Positions 10,380 to 18,745 of a stretch of DNA of 64,000 nt are shown in pieces. Positions within the stretch are counted from its first letter, which is position 1, and each line of letters opens with the position of its first letter. This stretch comes from Brevibacterium pigmentatum (GTDB taxonomy: Bacteria; Actinomycetota; Actinomycetes; Actinomycetales; Brevibacteriaceae), in NCBI RefSeq assembly GCF_011617465.1, contig NZ_CP050153.1, positions 124,001-188,000 on the forward strand, read 5' to 3'. Below the pieces are notes generated by a model that saw nothing but the letters and a program-made list of their open reading frames with translations, was not told the DNA's origin and made no database searches. The translations under genes and the position numbers were made by a program.

Positions 10380-10432
10380 CGGATCGGCCCCATCGGACGG
10401 TGGGGCCGTCGATTTTGAGAGGTGAGTGAGAC

Positions 10433-11239
10433 GTGGCCGAGACCGTCCTCGACATTGCCGATGTGACGTTCCGACGTGGGCAGACGCAGATCCTCCACGG
10501 CATCGATCTGCGCATCGCCGCCGGCGAGCACTGGGTGCTCATCGGGCCGAACGGGGCGGGGAAGTCGACGCTGCTGAGCTTCGCCTCGGCGCAGGTGTTC
10601 CCGACCTCGGGCACCGTCGACATCCTCGGATCTCGGATGGGGCGGGTCGAACTCGCCGCTCTGCGTCGACTCATCGGGCATGTCAACCCGCGCCATCCGC
10701 TGAGGTCGAACCTCACCGTGCGCGAGGTCGTGCTCACCGGGCTGACCGGCACCGTCGAACGCCCCATGCGGTGGGAGCCCACACCTGCCGATATCGCGAA
10801 GGCCGATGCCCACATCGCCGAGGTGGGCTTGGATTCCCGTGCCGATGCCGGGTGGAGTGTCCTGTCGCAGGGGGAACGGGGCCGTGCCCTCGTGGCGCGG
10901 GCACTCGTCGCCGATCCGCAGCTGCTGCTCTTCGACGAACCGACCACCGGTCTCGACGTCGCTGCCCGCGAGCAGCTGCTCGAGACCATCGACGACCTGT
11001 CCGTGCGCTCGCCGGAGCTGTCGACGCTGCTGGTCACGCATCATCTCGAGGAGATCCCCGAGACCACCACTCACGCCGCGCTCATCTCCGAAGGATGGCT
11101 GACAGCTGCGGGCCCCATTGCCGAGGTGCTCACCTCCGAGCAGGTCTCCGCCGCCTTCGACCACCCGATCGAAGTGGGCTTCGCTGACCGCCGCTGGTCA
11201 GCCCGCGCGGTCCGGGTCCACGCTGCTGACGCTGGGTGA
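10433..11239 (+). CDS. Orphan ABC transporter ATP-binding protein (ModF-like)
   Basis: 268-residue single ABC ATPase: Walker A GPNGAGKST (residues about 38-46), signature LSQGERGRALVARAL, Walker B LLLFDEPTTGLD and H-loop LLVTHHLEEIPE. The sequence style (GEHWVLIGPNGAGKSTLL, and HHLEEIP after Walker B) resembles the ModF/PhrA-like cytosolic ATPases often found without a permease, and no permease gene is adjacent. GTG start at 10433. The cellular role is unknown. Confidence 0.82.
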   Translation: MAETVLDIADVTFRRGQTQILHGIDLRIAAGEHWVLIGPNGAGKSTLLSFASAQVFPTSGTVDILGSRMGRVELAALRRLIGHVNPRHPLRSNLTVREVVLTGLTGTVERPMRWEPTPADIAKADAHIAEVGLDSRADAGWSVLSQGERGRALVARALVADPQLLLFDEPTTGLDVAAREQLLETIDDLSVRSPELSTLLVTHHLEEIPETTTHAALISEGWLTAAGPIAEVLTSEQVSAAFDHPIEVGFADRRWSARAVRVHAADAG

Positions 11240-11351
11240 CGGAGAGGCCTCCGGGTCCGTCATCACGTTTTGTGCAGATACACGGGTTTTGCCCCGATGA
11301 TCAGTTCAGCGAGTGATGAGGCAGGGGACAGAACCTGATGACGCCGCGTCA

Positions 11352-11380
11352 TTGCACAGCTGTGTGCTCAGGCCTAGGCT
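11352..11380 (+). promoter_or_regulatory. Promoter of the small membrane protein gene, probably leaderless
   Basis: TTGCAC (11352-11357), a 17-base spacer and TAGGCT (11375-11380) sit 6 bases before the ATG at 11387. No ribosome-binding site is present. Confidence 0.5.
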
Positions 11381-11386
11381 TGAGGC

Positions 11387-11578
11387 ATGAAGATGAGTAC
11401 CGTGTGGAGCATCATCGGCGCGATCATCGCTGTCATCATCGCGTGGTGGGTGGTCAACGTCGCGTTCTCCATCGCGTGGTTCCTCGTCAAGGCCATCATC
11501 ACGGTCGTCGTCGCACTCGCGATCTTCGGCCTCATCAAGGCATCCCTGAAGTCGAAGGACCGCGACCGAACGCGCTGA
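11387..11578 (+). CDS. Small two-helix membrane protein, unknown function
   Basis: 63-residue hypothetical protein. It is almost entirely hydrophobic, with two likely membrane spans (about residues 5-25 and 28-50) and a basic tail ending KSKDRDRTR. It is supported by a well-formed promoter immediately upstream and by codon use like its neighbours. It ends 32 bases before the convergent dehydratase gene. I do not recognise a family. Confidence 0.6.
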   Translation: MKMSTVWSIIGAIIAVIIAWWVVNVAFSIAWFLVKAIITVVVALAIFGLIKASLKSKDRDRTR

Positions 11579-11610
11579 TTTCCGGCGCTCGACCGCGCTG
11601 ACCGCGCGTC

Positions 11611-12627
11611 TCAGAGATCGCCGAGGCTCGTGTTCGCCCCGCACAGGACGACGCAGACCTTCTCTCCCTCGGCCGGCACATAGCCGCCCGAACCGTGGAC
11701 TCCCGCCAGTGCCGTGGCCGCCGCATGTTCGACCGCCAACCGGTGCTGATCCCACAGGTGCTGCCGGGCACCGATGATCGCCTCATCGCTGACCAACACC
11801 GAGGTGACCAGATCCGACCGTGCCGCAGCCAGTGCCAGCGGTGTGGCCCTTCGGGCACCGAGCGAATCCGATGCCACCGAATCGACCGTGACGTCGACCG
11901 GCTCTCCCGCCTCGATCGCAGCACTGAGAGCGCGACAGTTCTCCGGCTCGACCGCCACCGTGCGCACTCCGTGATAGGTCGCGGCCGTCGCGACCCCGGC
12001 GAACAGTCCGCCTCCGCCGACGGAGACGACGACCGTATCGAGGTCGGGCACCTGCGCCAGGATCTCGGTCATCAGAGTGCCCGCGCCGGCGGCGATGAGC
12101 GGATGGTCGTAGGCATGCGAGGCCAACGCCCCCGATGAGGCGACGAAGTCGTGGCAGGCCGCGGCCGCCTCGGCGAATTCGCTGCCAGTCAGCACCACCT
12201 CGGCACCATAGGAGCGCAGGCGCTCGACCTTGACCTCCGGGGCGTTCGCGGGCAGGAACACCGTGGCGGGCACACCGGCGGCACGAGCCGCCCACGCACA
12301 GGCGAGGCCCGCGTTTCCGCCCGACGCGATGGTCACTCCCGCCTCGGGGAAGGTGCCTTCGGCGAGATGAGACTGGATGAAGTTCTGCGCGCCGCGGGCC
12401 TTGAACGTGCCCGTGTACTGCATGAACTCGAGGGCGAAGAGCAGGCCGGATGCGTTCGGGTCCTCGGCGGGGCCGGAGCTCCACGTGGCTGCGGTGGGGG
12501 AGGCCGCCTCGGCGAGGGTGCCCGGCTGTGCCGGGGCCACGGTGACCGGCCGCACCCGTCCGGCGATCCGGGCGGCCGCGGCTTCGATGTCGGGATACGT
12601 CAGCTCAGTAGGGGTCGGTGCAGTCAT
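11611..12627 (-). CDS. Threonine/serine dehydratase-like PLP enzyme
   Basis: 338-residue fold-type II PLP enzyme. The lysine that binds PLP is in TGTFKARGAQNF, the phosphate/carboxylate loop is SGGNAGLACAWAA, and the Gly-rich PLP phosphate loop is VVVSVGGGGLFAG. Length and motifs fit the catabolic threonine/serine dehydratase group without a C-terminal ACT domain. The usual SFKxRGA is TFKARGA here, a tolerated variant. ATG at 12627. It is separated from the MFS gene by a dispersed palindromic repeat. Confidence 0.82.
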   Translation of the reverse strand: MTAPTPTELTYPDIEAAAARIAGRVRPVTVAPAQPGTLAEAASPTAATWSSGPAEDPNASGLLFALEFMQYTGTFKARGAQNFIQSHLAEGTFPEAGVTIASGGNAGLACAWAARAAGVPATVFLPANAPEVKVERLRSYGAEVVLTGSEFAEAAAACHDFVASSGALASHAYDHPLIAAGAGTLMTEILAQVPDLDTVVVSVGGGGLFAGVATAATYHGVRTVAVEPENCRALSAAIEAGEPVDVTVDSVASDSLGARRATPLALAAARSDLVTSVLVSDEAIIGARQHLWDQHRLAVEHAAATALAGVHGSGGYVPAEGEKVCVVLCGANTSLGDL

Positions 12628-12675
12628 GTCGCCAGCCTATGCGAGAGCTGCTGAGGGGGTGCGCCGCCTCGGTGG

Positions 12676-12735
12676 ATTGTTGGGTCGATCCACGGCGTTT
12701 CAGGCGGAGGAATCACCGTGGATCGACCAGGAAAT
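12676..12735. repeat. Dispersed 60-base palindromic element, copy 1
   Basis: The left arm ATTGTTGGGTCGATCCACGG (12676-12695), a 20-base spacer and the right arm (12716-12735) form an inverted repeat. The inner 13 bases of each arm match perfectly (GGTCGATCCACGG / CCGTGGATCGACC) and the outer part of the right arm has decayed. A second copy with the same arm and spacer lengths lies at 25958-26017. This copy sits between two minus-strand genes and could also act as a transcript-end or processing structure. Confidence 0.7.
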
Positions 12736-12772
12736 CGAGGTGCAGGTGACGAACCAGGGGTTCGCGGCAGCC

Positions 12773-14137
12773 TCAGTGATGCTTCGTCAGGCCGAGGTCG
12801 TTGCCCTTGGTCTCCTTGACGAGGCTGACGCCGATGAGCGAGACGATGCACACGACGATCATGTAGATCGCGATCGAGATCGATGAGCCGGTCTCGGCGA
12901 GCAGGGTCTCGGCGATGGTCGGGGCGAAGGCGCCGCCGAGGATCGCGCCGAGTGCGTAGCCGATCGAGACTCCCGAATAGCGGACCTCGACGGGGAACAT
13001 CTCCGCATACATCGCCGACATCGGGCCGTAAGACAGGCCCATGCCGACGGTGAGGACGAAGATGCCGATGCCGTACATCCAGATGTTCGCCATATCGATC
13101 ATGAGGAACGTCGGGATGAGCCACACGATGAGCAGGACGTACCCGATCTGGAAGGTTCGCACGCGACCGAGCTTGTCCGACAGCGCGCCGCCCCACATCG
13201 TGAAGACCAGCCAGCCGAAGCTCGCGAGCGTCGTCGCCAACAGCACGGGTGCCCGGTCGAGGCCGACGGAACCGCCCTCGGCGACGGGTCGCGAGGCGTA
13301 GGCGGCAAAGAACGCGATGATCATGTAGCCCACGGCGTTGTTGCCGATGAAGATGAGCGCGGAGAGGATGACTTCCTTCGTGTTCTTCTTGAACAGGGTG
13401 CCCAGCGGAGCCGAGGATTCGGCCTTGCGCTCGGCGAGCTCGGCGAAGACCGGGGACTCTTCGACCTGCCGGCGGATGTAATAGCCGACGAAGACGAGGA
13501 CGACGGAGAAGAGGAACGGGATCCGCCATCCGAAGCTCGCGAACTGTTCGGCGGAGAGGACCGTGGTGAGCACCCAGATCACACCGGTGGCGAGGATCAT
13601 GCCGACCGGCACACCGATCTGCGGGTACGCGCCGAAGATGCCGCGCTTGGAGATCGGGGCGTGCTCGACCGACAGCAGCGCGGCCCCGCCCCATTCGCCG
13701 CCGGCGGAGAAGCCCTGGAGGATCCGCAGCAGGGTGAGCAGGATCGGGGCGCCGACACCGATCATCGCGTAGTTCGGGAGCAGACCGATGAGCGAGGTCG
13801 CGGCTCCCATGAGGATGAGCGTGAGCACGAGCATCTTCTTGCGTCCGATCCGATCGCCGAGGTGGCCGGCGATGATCGCGCCCAACGGGCGGAAGAGGAA
13901 CGAGATGCCCAGCGACGCCCACGCCATGATCTGACCGAGGGCCGGATTATCCGAGGCCAAAGGACCGAAGTACTGGGTGGAGAGGACGAGGCCGGCGGCC
14001 TGAGCGTAGATGAAGAAGTCGTACCACTCGATGGTGGTGCCGACGAGGGTGCCGGCGAGGACCTTACGCTCCTCGCGGGTGATCGAATGAGGGGTGGCCG
14101 GATTCGGAGTGACCGGGCCTGAAGCGGTGGCGGACAT
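12773..14137 (-). CDS. MFS transporter, metabolite:proton symporter (MHS) family
   Basis: 454-residue, 12-span permease. Family features: EWYDFFIYAQAAGLVL after the first helix, GHLGDRIGRKKMLVLTLILM in the 2-3 loop, LLRILQGFSAGGEWGGAALL, and RRQVEESPVF before the central loop, all typical of the MHS branch (ProP/ShiA/KgtP-like). MHS members import organic acids or betaines with protons. An operator shared with paa genes lies at its promoter (14259-14276), so phenylacetate or a related aromatic acid is the best guess for the substrate (inference). Confidence 0.87.
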   Translation of the reverse strand: MSATASGPVTPNPATPHSITREERKVLAGTLVGTTIEWYDFFIYAQAAGLVLSTQYFGPLASDNPALGQIMAWASLGISFLFRPLGAIIAGHLGDRIGRKKMLVLTLILMGAATSLIGLLPNYAMIGVGAPILLTLLRILQGFSAGGEWGGAALLSVEHAPISKRGIFGAYPQIGVPVGMILATGVIWVLTTVLSAEQFASFGWRIPFLFSVVLVFVGYYIRRQVEESPVFAELAERKAESSAPLGTLFKKNTKEVILSALIFIGNNAVGYMIIAFFAAYASRPVAEGGSVGLDRAPVLLATTLASFGWLVFTMWGGALSDKLGRVRTFQIGYVLLIVWLIPTFLMIDMANIWMYGIGIFVLTVGMGLSYGPMSAMYAEMFPVEVRYSGVSIGYALGAILGGAFAPTIAETLLAETGSSISIAIYMIVVCIVSLIGVSLVKETKGNDLGLTKHH

Positions 14138-14508
14138 GAGCGGAACCTTCTGTTGCTGGGCGACTTTGCCGGGTGCCGTCTCCGGAGGCGGTGGTCCTCG
14201 ACTCTGAGTGATCGCCGGTGCCTCGGGTCTGGCGGCGGACGGATGGACGTCTGCCTCGACTGACTGCTTGGTCAGTAATTGCCTCTGACTATATTGCAGA
14301 TGGTCTTCGATGTCACCTGCGTGAAGGCCGAATCCGGGCCCGATCCTCCGCTGCTGCTCGTTGGCGGTGGAGATCGGTGAGTCAGCGACCTGCTTCTGAA
14401 TCGTTGCTCGGTGAGGTTATCGTGGCCGAATGGCTCAATTCTGCCGCGTGCAGCAGAGCCTAGGGGCGGTGAGCGTCTCTGCGGCGAATCCAAGGAAGGG
14501 ACCGAACG
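14138..14508. other. Intergenic control region, no gene
   Basis: 371 bases between the divergent MHS transporter and kinase genes. It holds the transporter promoter and operator (14259-14316). Near its right end AAGGAAGGG provides the ribosome-binding site for the gene at 14509. I see no open frame with coding character. Confidence 0.6.
14259..14316 (-). promoter_or_regulatory. MHS transporter promoter with TetR-type (PaaR) operator
   Basis: On the minus strand GTGACA (14316-14311), 17 bases, then TATAGT (14293-14288) form a near-consensus promoter. Just after the expected start point lies the inverted repeat ACTGACTGCTTGGTCAGT (14259-14276). Its half sites match those at paaZ, paaI and paaA, so the same repressor probably controls this gene. 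Confidence 0.65.
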
Positions 14509-15055
14509 ATGGCAAGCACAGTGATCCTGGTCAACGGCCTCCCTGCCTCCGGGAAGTCCACGCTGGCCTCTGACCTCGCCGAGGCCGCGGACATTCCGTT
14601 GCTCTCTGTCGACGAGGTGCTCGAACGGCTCGTCGATTCCGTGGACTACCGCTTCCCCCCGGGGTCCAGCCCATGAGCTCGCAGGCAGAGTGGCATGGAG
14701 GCTGGCATCCCTCGTCGAGGACACGGTGGTGGTCGAGTCGTTCTGGGCTCTCGAACGTGATCTCGAGAGTGTCAAGGAGGGCCTGCGAATCGCCAGGGCT
14801 GAGGCGGTCGTCGAAGTATGGTGCGACGCACCTCTGGAGGAGGCCGTCGAGCGATACGAGAACCGAGACCGTCACGGGATACACGAGGACGATCCGAATG
14901 ATGTCGATCTGTGGCGGCGAAGTGCACCGCTCGACGTCGGGCCGGTCGTGCGCATCGATACGAGCAGCGATTCGGGCAAGGCATCGGGTGCAGAGGTGCT
15001 CGCGGCAGTGCAGGAGCTTCTGACAAAGGGTGAAACAGAAGAAAGAGGGGCATGA
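14509..15055 (+). pseudogene. P-loop kinase/AAA-type ATPase, frameshifted in a C6 tract
   Basis: The first frame encodes 55 residues, MASTVILVNGLPASGKSTLA..., with a Walker A motif GLPASGKST. It runs into a stop at 14672. The second frame, offset by one base, continues without interruption from before that stop to 15055 (VEDTVVVESFWALERDLESV, CDAPLEEAVERY). Removing one C from the CCCCCC run at 14655-14660 joins the two into one protein of about 181 residues, similar in layout to zeta-toxin or shikimate-kinase-like P-loop phosphotransferases. Either a true frameshift, slippage at the homopolymer or a sequencing error would explain it. A good ribosome-binding site (AAGGAAGGG) precedes the ATG. 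Confidence 0.7.
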
Positions 15056-15357
15056 TGAAAGGCAGACTTCTATTGGCGATCGGCATCGGAGTGGGATACG
15101 TCCTCGGTTCCCGCGCTGGTCGACAGAGCTATGAATCGCTCACGCGATGCGTCCAGGACCTGTGGGGCGACCCCAGGGTCCGGGCCCGTGTCTCGAAGGT
15201 CGAGGACTCGGTCAAGGAGAAGGCTCCGGCCGCCCAGGACAAGGCGGAACAGGTGCTGAAGGCCGTCGGTGAGAAATCGAAGAAGGTAGGCGATGAGGTG
15301 AAGGCGAAGATTACCGGCGATTCGGCCGAGGATCCGATGGAGGACAGTCATGGCTGA
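15052..15357 (+). CDS. Small membrane-anchored, YtxH-like protein
   Basis: 101-residue protein with one N-terminal membrane segment containing a glycine-rich GIGIGVGYVLGSRAG (residues about 9-23). A charged, Lys/Glu/Ala-rich helical tail follows (VEDSVKEKAPAAQDKAEQVL). This is the layout of YtxH-domain proteins, which are often stress-induced. Its ATG overlaps the kinase stop (ATGA), and its end overlaps the next small gene by 8 bases, so all three are one transcript. Function unknown. Confidence 0.65.
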   Translation: MMKGRLLLAIGIGVGYVLGSRAGRQSYESLTRCVQDLWGDPRVRARVSKVEDSVKEKAPAAQDKAEQVLKAVGEKSKKVGDEVKAKITGDSAEDPMEDSHG

Positions 15358-15523
15358 GATCTCCGATACCGAGCACTTCGGGGTCAGTCGAAAAGCCATC
15401 GAGGCCGAGCTCGGTGTCATCGCCGCCGAGTGGGAGCAGCAGGGGCGCATCGAGCCGGTCGTGGACAAGGACACCGGTGAGATCCATCCCGATGCGGAGC
15501 GTGAGCTGCTCGATCGTTTCTGA
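15350..15523 (+). CDS. 57-residue hypothetical protein
   Basis: Small acidic protein, MAEISDTEHFGVSRKAIEAE at its start and ending ERELLDRF. It has no membrane segment. It overlaps the YtxH-like gene by 8 bases in a different frame, and its codon use matches the neighbourhood, which supports a real, translationally coupled gene. No family recognised. Confidence 0.5.
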   Translation: MAEISDTEHFGVSRKAIEAELGVIAAEWEQQGRIEPVVDKDTGEIHPDAERELLDRF

Positions 15524-15542
15524 ACTGCTCTGACGACTCTTT

Positions 15543-15571
15543 ATGACAATTACCGACCGCTTGGTTAGTAT
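15543..15571 (+). promoter_or_regulatory. paaZ promoter with PaaR-type operator
   Basis: ATGACA (15543-15548), a 17-base spacer and TAGTAT (15566-15571). The inverted repeat ACCGACCGCTTGGTTAGT (15552-15569) fills the space between -35 and -10, so a bound repressor would block polymerase. It shares half sites with the operators at 14259, 25732 and 26147. Confidence 0.65.
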
Positions 15572-15648
15572 ATATCTGGGAATCGGCAGCGGTGCCGAAT
15601 GCGGCCGCCGTGGACCGGGAGACGTCGTTTCACCAGGGAGAGCAAAGC

Positions 15649-17685
15649 ATGACCGAAATCCTCAGTTCCTATGTGGCCGGAACCTGGCACACACCGGCAG
15701 CGACCGATTCCGCCCGGCCTGTCCGCGACGCCGGCACGGGGGAGCTCCTGCACTCGGTGAGCTCGGCCGGAGTCGACTTCGCCGCCGTCGCCGACCACGC
15801 CCGGACCACCGGCATCGCCGAACTGCAGAAACTCACCTTCCACCAGCGCGGTGTGATCCTCAAGAAGCTCGCGACCTATCTCATGGAGCGCACGAAGGAC
15901 TACCACGAGATCTCCTTCACCACCGGCACCACCAAGCGCGACGCCTTCGTCGACATCGAAGGCGGAATCGGCACACTCTTCACCTACTCCGGCGTCGCCC
16001 GCCGCCAGATGCCGAACTCGACCGTCCACCTCGACGGCGGAGTCGAACGCCTGTCGAAGAACGGCACCTTCGTCGGCCGCCACATCCTCACCTCCCGGCA
16101 GGGCCTCGCGCTGCAGATCAACGCCTTCAACTTCCCCGTCTGGGGCATGCTCGAGAAGTTCGGGCCGATGTTCGTCGCCGGCGTCCCCGTCGTCGTCAAA
16201 CCCGCCACCGACACCGCCCACCTGACTCAAGCCGTGGTCGCGGATATCATCGAATCCGGTCTGCTCCCTGCCGGCGCGATCCAGCTGGTCACCGGTGACG
16301 TCTCTCCGCTCTTCGACCACCTGGCCGAACAGGACGCGATCGCCTTCACCGGTTCCGCGAACACCGCCCGCACGCTGTCCGCGCTCGACTGTGTGACCCA
16401 GCGCGGCACCCGCTTCTTCGCCGAGGCGGACTCGCTCAACTTCTCCCTGCTCGGTCCCGACGCCGCACCCGGCACGGAGGAGTTCGACCTCTTCGTCTCC
16501 GGGGTCGTCGCCGAGATGACCGTCAAGGCCGGACAGAAGTGCACCGCGATCCGCCGCACCTTCGTCCCCGAGGCCCACGCCGAGGCGGTCGGTGAAGCCA
16601 TCACCGCGAAGCTCGCCACCCAAGGTGTGGGCGATCCGCGCGAGAAGTCCACCCGCCTGGGCCCCGTCGTCTCCGACAAGCAGCGCACCGACGTCCTCGA
16701 CGCGGTCGACCAGATCATCGCCGGGGGAGCCCGCGTGCTCACCGGCGGGCGTGAGGAATCCGATCGTCTGGCCGCCGAACACGGTGGTGCCTATGTCGCG
16801 GCCACCGTCCTCCAGGCCGATGACGCCTGGTCCGATGCCGTCCACGACATCGAGGCCTTCGGTCCCGTGACCTCGATCATCACCTATTCCGACACCGAGG
16901 ATGCCGTCCGCCTGGCCGCCCGTGGCCGCGGTTCGCTGGTCGGCTCCGTCGTTACCCACGATCGTGAGTTCGCCACCGAATTCGTCCGGAAGATCGCCCC
17001 ATGGCACGGCCGTGTGCTCATCCTCGATCGTGACGATGCCCAAGAGTCGACCGGTCACGGTTCGCCGCTGCCGAACCTCATCCACGGTGGCCCCGGACGG
17101 GCCGGCGGCGGTGAGGAGATGGGCGGACTGCGCGGTATCACACACTTCATGCAGCGCACCGCGATCCAGGCCTCCCCGGACATGCTCACCGCGATCGGCG
17201 GGGAATGGGTCAACGGATCGGAGCGCCGCCTCGGCGATCATCCGTTCACGAAGTCGCTGGTGGACCTGCGCCTCGGCGACACTCTCGATTCGGAGTGGCG
17301 GGAGGTCACGCTCGACGATATCGAGCACTTCGCGAACTTCACCGGGGACACCTTCTACGCCCACATGAACGAGGAGGCGGCCGCCGCGAACCCGTTCTTC
17401 CCGGGACGCGTGGCGCACGGCTACCTCATCGTGTCCTTCGCCGCCGGACTCTTCGTCCAGCCGGACCCGGGCCCGGTGCTCGCGAACTACGGACTCGAAG
17501 GGCTCAACTTCATCACGCCCGTCTCCCCAGGTGACAAGCTCAAGGTGACGCTCACCGCCAAGCGCATCACCCCGCGTGAGACCGACGAATACGGTGAGGT
17601 CCGTTGGGACGCACAGGTCGTCAACCAGAACGACGAACCCGTGGCGAACTACGACGTGCTCACCCTGGTGGCCAAGGAGTACTGA
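15649..17685 (+). CDS. paaZ: Bifunctional ring-opening enzyme of phenylacetate catabolism (PaaZ)
   Basis: 678-residue two-domain enzyme. The N-terminal aldehyde dehydrogenase (about residues 1-520) oxidises 3-oxo-5,6-dehydrosuberyl-CoA semialdehyde; its features are QINAFNFPVWGMLEKFGPMF, AFTGSANTARTL and the catalytic Cys in KAGQKCTAIRR. The C-terminal MaoC-type hotdog domain (about 545-678) hydrolyses oxepin-CoA; its hydratase motif is NFTGDTFYAHMNEEAAAANP with FFPGRVAHGYLIVS. ATG at 15649 follows AGGGAG. It is 8 kb from the main paa locus but carries the same operator. A strong hairpin terminator follows. Confidence 0.93.
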   Translation: MTEILSSYVAGTWHTPAATDSARPVRDAGTGELLHSVSSAGVDFAAVADHARTTGIAELQKLTFHQRGVILKKLATYLMERTKDYHEISFTTGTTKRDAFVDIEGGIGTLFTYSGVARRQMPNSTVHLDGGVERLSKNGTFVGRHILTSRQGLALQINAFNFPVWGMLEKFGPMFVAGVPVVVKPATDTAHLTQAVVADIIESGLLPAGAIQLVTGDVSPLFDHLAEQDAIAFTGSANTARTLSALDCVTQRGTRFFAEADSLNFSLLGPDAAPGTEEFDLFVSGVVAEMTVKAGQKCTAIRRTFVPEAHAEAVGEAITAKLATQGVGDPREKSTRLGPVVSDKQRTDVLDAVDQIIAGGARVLTGGREESDRLAAEHGGAYVAATVLQADDAWSDAVHDIEAFGPVTSIITYSDTEDAVRLAARGRGSLVGSVVTHDREFATEFVRKIAPWHGRVLILDRDDAQESTGHGSPLPNLIHGGPGRAGGGEEMGGLRGITHFMQRTAIQASPDMLTAIGGEWVNGSERRLGDHPFTKSLVDLRLGDTLDSEWREVTLDDIEHFANFTGDTFYAHMNEEAAAANPFFPGRVAHGYLIVSFAAGLFVQPDPGPVLANYGLEGLNFITPVSPGDKLKVTLTAKRITPRETDEYGEVRWDAQVVNQNDEPVANYDVLTLVAKEY

Positions 17686-17732
17686 GGGCCCGGATGGGTT
17701 GAAGGCCCTGCCGGACGGACAGGCAGGTAGTA

Positions 17733-17774
17733 GTCGCCCCGCGCGGAGGATGTGCATCCTCGGCGCGGGGCGAC
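17733..17774. terminator. Bidirectional hairpin terminator after paaZ
   Basis: Two 19-base arms (17733-17751 and 17756-17774) pair with one mismatch around the loop GTGC, between the convergent paaZ and DAG-kinase genes. It has no long T-tract, but its position and stability make it the likely terminator for both. Confidence 0.75.
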
Positions 17775-17779
17775 CTCGT

Positions 17780-18745
17780 TCATGAGGTCCGGGGGACGCG
17801 GACCTTGAGGGATGACGGGCGGACCGTCACGATCGCCGGAGTCTGTGCGACCGCGTCGCCGTCGGCGACGATCTCGACCGGCGCGGCACCGGCGGGAGTG
17901 TCGATGCGGATCTCGCGAGCCCGGCTGAGATGGATGTGCGGGTGACGGTCGTGCCTACCGGACATGAACGCGACGAGCTCGACGGCGAGCTTCGGCAGCC
18001 ATGCCTCCCCCAGGAGGACGACGTCGATGAGTCCGTCGTCGATCGCCGCCTCGGGTGACAGTGTGAGCCCGCCCCCGTAGCGGCCGGAATTCGCGAACCC
18101 CGCGGTCAGGCTCCGGAAGTCGAGGCGCTGTCCGTCGACTGTCAGCTCGAGGTCGATGCTCCTCGGCGGCAGGATCGCACGCAGGATCCCGTACAGGTAC
18201 ACCCAATGGCCCCGGACGACCCTGGTCGAGTTCGCATGCCGCTGGACGGTCGAGTCGAGGCCGAGACAGACGTTGCCGAGGCTGATCGTGCCATCGAGGT
18301 CGAGCACGTCGATCACTCGATCGCGGCCGTCGGCGATCGTGGCCACAGCCTCTTCGACGCGCTTCGGGATGCCGAGTTTGCCGACGAGGTCATTGCCGCG
18401 GCCACCGGCGATGACGCCCAGCGCCGTGTCCGTATCGACGAGGCCGGCGGCGACTGTACGCGCCATCCCGTCACCGCCGAGTGCGCCGACGACCTTGGCG
18501 CCCTCGGCGGCGAATGCTGCGGCGAGCTCCTTCGCATGTTCCTCGCTCGTGCTTCTCACCAGCCGCGCCTCGAGACCGTGTGCGGCGAAGGCGTGGACGA
18601 GCGGATCGATGCGTCTGAGCACCGCTCCGCGCCGTGCCGTGGGATTGAGGATCACGGGCACGACCGCCGGATCGGCGACCGGCCGTGCAGAGCCCCGGTC
18701 TGTGGAATCCGTGCCGAAGGCGCCCTTGTCTTCGATGCCGCTCAC
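17780..18745 (-). CDS. Diacylglycerol kinase-family lipid kinase
   Basis: 321-residue DAGK/sphingosine-kinase fold protein: PVILNPTARRGAVLRRI at the N-terminus, then the nucleotide-binding GGDGMARTVAAG and GGRGNDLVGKLGIPK, and the C-terminal GYGG-like element SGRYGGGLTLSPEAAIDDGL. It probably phosphorylates diacylglycerol or a related lipid alcohol at the membrane face. GTG start at 18745 gives the 4-base GTGA overlap with the oxidase gene upstream, which decided the start. Last gene of the glpD operon. Confidence 0.85.
   Translation of the reverse strand: MSGIEDKGAFGTDSTDRGSARPVADPAVVPVILNPTARRGAVLRRIDPLVHAFAAHGLEARLVRSTSEEHAKELAAAFAAEGAKVVGALGGDGMARTVAAGLVDTDTALGVIAGGRGNDLVGKLGIPKRVEEAVATIADGRDRVIDVLDLDGTISLGNVCLGLDSTVQRHANSTRVVRGHWVYLYGILRAILPPRSIDLELTVDGQRLDFRSLTAGFANSGRYGGGLTLSPEAAIDDGLIDVVLLGEAWLPKLAVELVAFMSGRHDRHPHIHLSRAREIRIDTPAGAAPVEIVADGDAVAQTPAIVTVRPSSLKVRVPRTS

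Noticed and set aside
15565-17757. 730-residue open frame on the minus strand over paaZ
   Set aside because: High-GC shadow of the paaZ gene; composition rich in Gly/Asp/Val/Arg with no domain, while the plus frame is a full PaaZ.
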